Position numbers and translations under genes: made by a program. From CBDUXZ01 sp965371325 [NCBI: uncultured bacterium] (GTDB taxonomy: Bacteria; JAUYMQ01), in contig CBDUXZ010000064.1 in assembly GCA_965371325.1 (NCBI GenBank), forward strand, positions 1 through 8,586: a stretch of DNA of 8,586 bases, in the 5' to 3' direction. Each line of letters starts with the position of its first letter. Position 1 is the stretch's first letter. Positions 5,419 through 8,586 of the stretch are shown here, piece after piece. The notes below the pieces were generated by a model. It had not been told where the DNA came from and searched no databases. It was given only the letters and a program-made list of their open reading frames with translations.

Positions 5419-6804
5419 TTGTCCGAATTCGACAAGGTTGAAAGCCGCCGCGAGGTGCTGAGCGTCAGCGACGTCACCACGCGGGTAAAGCAGCTCCTCG
5501 AGCGGGAGGTGGGGTGCGTCTGGGTTCAGGGTGAGCTTTCGAATTTTCGCGTCGCTCCCTCGGGGCACGCTTACGGAACGCTGAAGGATAGAAGGAGCCA
5601 GATTCGCATCGTGGCGTTCAGGAACACCCTCGGCGCGGTCGGCTTCATGCCCGAAGACGGCATGAAGATCCCCATCCGGGGACGGGTCACCGTTTACGAT
5701 GCGCGTGGCGACTACCAGATCATTTGCGAACGCATGTCCGAGGAGGGGGAAGGGGCCGCCGCGGTGGCGCTGCGGCAGCTCCGGGAGAAGCTGGCGGCCG
5801 AGGGGATCTTCGATCCCGAGAGGAAACGCCCGCTTCCTTTTCTTCCGCGGCGAATCGGCGTCGTGACCTCCCCGACGGGTGCCGCGCTGCGGGACGTTCT
5901 GCACGTGCTTGTCCGCCGCTACAAGAATCTCCACGTCTTGATTAGCCCCTGCAAGGTGCAGGGGTCTGACGCTCCGGGCGAGATCATTTCCGCACTCAAC
6001 CTTCTCGGGGATGTGGCGGATGTCGACGTTATTCTCGTGACCCGGGGAGGGGGCTCGGCGGAAGACCTCTCGGCCTTCAATCACGAGGCGGTCGTGAGAG
6101 AGATCGCCGCGGCGCGTGTGCCTGTTGTATGCGCCGTTGGACACGAAATCGACTGGTCCCTCGCCGATATCGCGGCTGATCAGCGCGCCGCCACACCCTC
6201 GGCGGCCGCGGAAATGATCGTGCGGGAGAAGGCGGCCCTGGAGGAGAAAGTAGGGGCGCTGGACCGCCGACTCGGGGTTGCGGCCGGCGATCGGATCGGA
6301 GAGTTGCGTCAGCGGGCCATGGAGGCTGGTCGCCGTCTCGTCCATCCGCGCAAACGAATTGAGCAGACGGCCCAGCGCCTGGACGATCTCGGCGATCGCC
6401 TGGGGCGGGCGGCCGCGCACCTTTTGGCGGAGCAGCGTCGGACGCTCGATGCGGCCCGCGGAAAGCTGTACCTTCTGGCGCCCGGCTCCCGGGTGCGCGA
6501 AGGGCGCGAAGCGACGGGGACGGCCCTGTCAAGGCTCGAGTCGAACCTGCGGCATCGCATGGGCCTCGCGCGCAGCCGGATGCTGGGTACGCTTGGAAGG
6601 CTCGACAGCCTCTCACCGCTTGCCGTCCTGGGCCGGGGTTACAGCATCACGCGTACGCTGCCGGCCCACTCAATTGTGCGGCGCACTGAAGACGCTCCCC
6701 CCGGCACGCGTTTGGAGATTACGCTGCGGCGGGGAACACTTCGAGCGGAAGTTCGTTCCGTGAAGAGAGACATCAAGGGACCCGGTAGGCCGGGCAAGCT
6801 CTGA
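5419..6804 (+). CDS. xseA: exodeoxyribonuclease VII large subunit
   Basis: The 461-residue product (E. coli XseA is 456) is the catalytic subunit of exonuclease VII, a cytoplasmic nuclease that degrades single-stranded DNA from both ends. An N-terminal OB-fold DNA-binding domain spans about residues 13-105, beginning LSVSDVTTRVKQLLE. The catalytic domain has GVVTSPTGAALRD (from Gly147), RGGGSAEDL (Arg209-Leu217) and GHEIDWSLADIAADQRA (Gly241 onward; His242, Asp245). A long charged helical region (about 275-395) follows, then the conserved C-terminal LSPLAVLGRGYSI motif. The start is TTG: an in-frame stop lies at 5344, no ATG or GTG lies between it and 5419, and the next ATG would remove the OB-fold. 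GGGAG (5405-5409) gives a suitable Shine-Dalgarno nine bases upstream. The xseB subunit gene follows after 78 bases. Confidence 0.97.
   Translation: MSEFDKVESRREVLSVSDVTTRVKQLLEREVGCVWVQGELSNFRVAPSGHAYGTLKDRRSQIRIVAFRNTLGAVGFMPEDGMKIPIRGRVTVYDARGDYQIICERMSEEGEGAAAVALRQLREKLAAEGIFDPERKRPLPFLPRRIGVVTSPTGAALRDVLHVLVRRYKNLHVLISPCKVQGSDAPGEIISALNLLGDVADVDVILVTRGGGSAEDLSAFNHEAVVREIAAARVPVVCAVGHEIDWSLADIAADQRAATPSAAAEMIVREKAALEEKVGALDRRLGVAAGDRIGELRQRAMEAGRRLVHPRKRIEQTAQRLDDLGDRLGRAAAHLLAEQRRTLDAARGKLYLLAPGSRVREGREATGTALSRLESNLRHRMGLARSRMLGTLGRLDSLSPLAVLGRGYSITRTLPAHSIVRRTEDAPPGTRLEITLRRGTLRAEVRSVKRDIKGPGRPGKL
6781..6794 (+). repeat. short hairpin at the 3' end of xseA
   Basis: CCCGG (6781-6785) and CCGGG (6790-6794) pair around TAGG just before the xseA stop codon, about 20 bases ahead of the promoter at 6815. 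There is no T-tract, so termination here is doubtful. Confidence 0.2.
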
Positions 6805-6814
6805 TCACGTTGCC

Positions 6815-6842
6815 TTGACGGGTCCGGAGTCGTCGGTATACT
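6815..6842 (+). promoter_or_regulatory. near-consensus sigma-70 promoter for xseB-ispA-dxs
   Basis: The -35 hexamer TTGACG (6815-6820) matches five of six consensus bases. The -10 hexamer TATACT (6837-6842) also matches five of six, and the spacer is 16 bases. Transcription would start near 6849, giving a leader of about 34 bases before xseB. The site lies wholly in the gap between xseA and xseB and is by far the best promoter match I see in the window. It implies that the downstream three genes can be expressed without xseA. Alternatively, xseA read-through adds to their transcription. Confidence 0.62.
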
Positions 6843-6882
6843 CGGTTTCCCTGTTCTTCTTGAAACGATCCGGGGACCGGCC

Positions 6883-7158
6883 ATGGCTCGCACACCTGTT
6901 TCCTCGAAAGCCCCCTCCGCACAGAAGACCCGGTTTGAGGAGGCCCTCAAGACCCTCGAGGGAATCGTCGTCCGGCTCGAAGACGGAGAGATACCACTCG
7001 AAGATGCCCTGAAGCTTTACGAGGAGGGGGTTCGCCTCTCCCGCCTCTGCGCGAAGAAGCTCGACGAGGCCGAGAGGAAGATAGAGACCCTCTCGCGTGA
7101 GATCGGGGGGAAGGTCACGGCCAGCCCGTTCGAGGAAAAGAGCGAAGGGGCGGAGTAG
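6883..7158 (+). CDS. xseB: exodeoxyribonuclease VII small subunit
   Basis: The 91-residue product matches XseB, the small helical subunit that assembles on the XseA large subunit. The conserved core runs from FEEALKTLEGIVVRLEDGEI (about 18-37) through PLEDALKLYEEGVRLSRLC to the DEAERKIETL helix, the typical two-helix hairpin of the family. E. coli XseB is 80 residues, so the length is normal. The first 16 residues (ARTPVSSKAPSAQK) are a low-complexity extension. ATG 6883 is preceded by GGGGA (6872-6876) at a suitable distance. It has its own candidate promoter immediately upstream and is followed closely by ispA. Confidence 0.96.
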   Translation: MARTPVSSKAPSAQKTRFEEALKTLEGIVVRLEDGEIPLEDALKLYEEGVRLSRLCAKKLDEAERKIETLSREIGGKVTASPFEEKSEGAE

Positions 7159-7177
7159 GGTCGCAAGGGGAAGGAGC

Positions 7178-8107
7178 GTGCCTCCACGCCACCAGATGCC
7201 GGCTGATTTCGGCGAAGAGGCGCTGAAGGCCTACCTGGAATCAAGGTCGGCGCAGGTCAACGCCTTTCTCGACCGCTACATTCCCGAGGAATCTCGCGTA
7301 CCCGAATCTCTGCACCGCGCCATGCGCTACAGCCTCTTCTCGGGTGGAAAGCGAGTTCGCCCGGTTCTTACGATCGCGGGCACCGAGGCGGTCGGTGGGA
7401 GTGCGAAGGATGTCCTCGGCCTGGCGGGGGCGCTGGAGCTCATTCACACCTACACGTTGATCCACGACGATCTCCCCGCGCTGGATGACGATGACTACCG
7501 GCGGGGGCGCCTCACCTGCCACAAGGTTTTCGGCGAGGCGGTAGCGGTTCTCGCCGGAGACGCACTTCTCACGAAGGCCTTCGAGCTTCTGGCGGATCCC
7601 CGTGAGTTTCCGGGCATAGAGCCGGAGCGGCTCCTCGAGACCGCGGGACTGGTGGCGCGCACCGCGGGATCGACCTGCCTTGTGGGAGGGCAGGTAGTGG
7701 ATTTGGAGAGCGAGGGGAAAGAGGTTGAGCTTCCCTTCCTCGAGTACATCCACGTGAACAAGACGGGGAGTCTCATCGTTACGAGCGTGACCGGAGGGGC
7801 GCGCCTCTGTGGTGCGAGCCCTGAGCAACTCCGGTCGCTCACGCGGTACGGGGAGTGCGTGGGACTGGTTTTCCAGATCACCGACGATCTGCTTGATGTT
7901 CTCGGCGAGCGGGAGGCCCTTGGAAAAGACACGGGAACCGATCGCGTGCGCGGGAAGGTGACCTTCCCCTCACTGCTGGGTGTTTCTGAATCACGCAACC
8001 GTGCCGAGGAGCTGACGGACATGGCCGTCGACAATCTGGCGGACCTCGACGAGAGGGCTGATCCGCTTCGCGCGCTCGCGGTTTATCTTCGGGATCGGGA
8101 TCGATAG
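7178..8107 (+). CDS. ispA: farnesyl diphosphate synthase (short-chain trans-polyprenyl synthase)
   Basis: The 309-residue product is a trans-isoprenyl diphosphate synthase that condenses dimethylallyl and geranyl diphosphate with isopentenyl diphosphate. The first Asp-rich motif is DDLPALDDDD (Asp97-Asp98 onward) followed by RRG; the second is DDLLD (Asp236-Asp240). GGKRVRP, GDALL and the C-terminal GKDTGTD and GKVT segments are also family features. Tyr92, five residues before the first Asp-rich motif, together with the two-residue Pro-Ala insert in that motif, is the known chain-length pattern of bacterial type II farnesyl (C15) synthases; a GGPP synthase would usually lack the aromatic. 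Two starts are possible. GTG 7178 has AAGGGG (7165-7170) seven bases upstream, while ATG 7196 lacks a spaced Shine-Dalgarno and gives 303 residues. I prefer 7178, with low certainty. It lies 19 bases after xseB, and its stop codon abuts the dxs ATG. Confidence 0.94.
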   Translation: MPPRHQMPADFGEEALKAYLESRSAQVNAFLDRYIPEESRVPESLHRAMRYSLFSGGKRVRPVLTIAGTEAVGGSAKDVLGLAGALELIHTYTLIHDDLPALDDDDYRRGRLTCHKVFGEAVAVLAGDALLTKAFELLADPREFPGIEPERLLETAGLVARTAGSTCLVGGQVVDLESEGKEVELPFLEYIHVNKTGSLIVTSVTGGARLCGASPEQLRSLTRYGECVGLVFQITDDLLDVLGEREALGKDTGTDRVRGKVTFPSLLGVSESRNRAEELTDMAVDNLADLDERADPLRALAVYLRDRDR

Positions 8108-8586
8108 ATGACGCAAAAGACACGCTGGCTGGACACCATCAACGAACCCAGGGATCTCAGGGCGGTGCCGCTATCGGAGCTGCACGTTCTGGCCCGCGAG
8201 GTGCGCGAGCGCCTGCTCGAGTGCGTTTCGAAAACGGGGGGGCACCTCGCCTCCAGCCTTGGCGCGGTGGAACTAACGATTGCCGTCCAGCGCGTCTTCG
8301 ACGCCCCCCGCGATCGCATCGTCTGGGACACGGGACACCAGGCATACGTGCACAAGCTCTTCACGGGCCGCCGGGAGGAATTTGCCACCATTCGGCAGCA
8401 CGGGGGGCTCTCGGGGTTTCTCCGCCGGGAGGAGAGTGAGTTCGATGTCTTCGGCGCGGGGCACGCCGGAACCGCCATCTCGGCCGGTCTTGGAGCGGCG
8501 GAGGGGATCCGGCTGCGCGGCGGCGAGGAGAAGGTCGTCGCGATCGTGGGCGACGCGTCTCTCACGGCGGGTATCACCTTCGAGGG
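8108..8586 (+). CDS. dxs: 1-deoxy-D-xylulose-5-phosphate synthase, N-terminal part (3' end outside window)
   Basis: The first 159 residues match DXS, the thiamine-diphosphate enzyme that joins pyruvate and glyceraldehyde 3-phosphate in the first step of the MEP isoprenoid pathway. Seen are KTGGHLASSLG (His46, equivalent to the essential His49 of E. coli), DTGHQAYVHK (His77), GGLSGF, RREESEFDVFGAGH and the start of the thiamine-binding motif at Gly148-Asp149. That motif reads GDASLTAG rather than the usual GDGA(L/I)T(A/G)G, and GHAGTAIS replaces the common GHSSTSIS, so this DXS belongs to a divergent branch. The ATG follows the ispA stop codon with no spacer base and has no strong Shine-Dalgarno (only GGGATCG repeats in the ispA tail), suggesting translation by coupling to ispA. 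The frame is still open at the window end. Other thiamine transketolases are less likely because of the DXS-specific GHQAY and FGAGH segments. Confidence 0.96.
   Translation, partial: MTQKTRWLDTINEPRDLRAVPLSELHVLAREVRERLLECVSKTGGHLASSLGAVELTIAVQRVFDAPRDRIVWDTGHQAYVHKLFTGRREEFATIRQHGGLSGFLRREESEFDVFGAGHAGTAISAGLGAAEGIRLRGGEEKVVAIVGDASLTAGITFE

Noticed and set aside
5350-6420. Long minus-strand frame (356 codons) opposite xseA.
   Set aside because: It lies antisense to a clearly recognised gene and has no recognisable motif; long antisense frames are expected in GC-rich coding DNA.
6815-7012. Plus-strand frame starting at the TTG of the promoter -35 hexamer.
   Set aside because: It overlaps xseB in another frame and has no family resemblance; the TTG is better explained as part of TTGACG.
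7097-7177. Upstream extension of the ispA frame into xseB.
   Set aside because: It would add an Arg/Ser-rich stretch with no counterpart in prenyl synthases and overlap xseB by about 60 bases.

Overview
The window is an ordinary stretch of chromosome from a high-GC, probably Gram-negative bacterium. Every complete gene lies on the + strand. Third codon positions are strongly G/C, several genes start at TTG, and the order xseA-xseB-ispA-dxs is a common bacterial housekeeping arrangement. Together with a GlcD-type oxidase and a DUF4149 membrane protein, this would suit a deltaproteobacterial lineage or one of the GC-rich candidate phyla near it. That placement is a guess; there is no rRNA or other taxonomic marker. 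I see no mobile element, CRISPR array, tRNA or integration scar.

Layout. Bases 1-519 hold the C-terminal end of a DEAD-box RNA helicase, followed by a probable hairpin terminator (565-587). After a gap of about 230 bases comes a glycolate-oxidase GlcD-type FAD-linked oxidase (752-2149). It overlaps by a few bases a small four-helix DUF4149 membrane protein (2142-2615). A 209-base gap follows, holding a large imperfect inverted repeat (2693-2735) and a GC-rich hairpin (2761-2780). Next is an 826-residue membrane-bound GAF/histidine-kinase-like protein (2825-5305) with no response regulator beside it in the window. After a 113-base gap come xseA (5419-6804), xseB (6883-7158), ispA (7178-8107) and the first 159 codons of dxs (8108-8586, cut by the window end).

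How the genes work together. XseA and XseB are the two subunits of exodeoxyribonuclease VII. IspA and DXS belong to isoprenoid synthesis: DXS makes 1-deoxy-D-xylulose 5-phosphate at the head of the MEP pathway, and IspA condenses the resulting C5 units to farnesyl diphosphate. A near-consensus sigma-70 promoter (6815-6842) lies between xseA and xseB, so xseB-ispA-dxs can be transcribed without xseA. The ispA stop codon directly abuts the dxs start codon, which suggests translational coupling.

The observation most worth following up is in the histidine-kinase-like protein. Its ATPase domain has intact N, G1, F and G2 boxes, but the H-box is degenerate and Leu583 sits where the phosphoacceptor histidine should be. 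It may be a pseudokinase-type sensor or a regulatory ATPase. Secondary observations are the TTG-rich start usage, the intergenic inverted repeat, and the GDA (rather than GDG) thiamine-diphosphate motif of the DXS. I found no clear evidence of a wholly new system.
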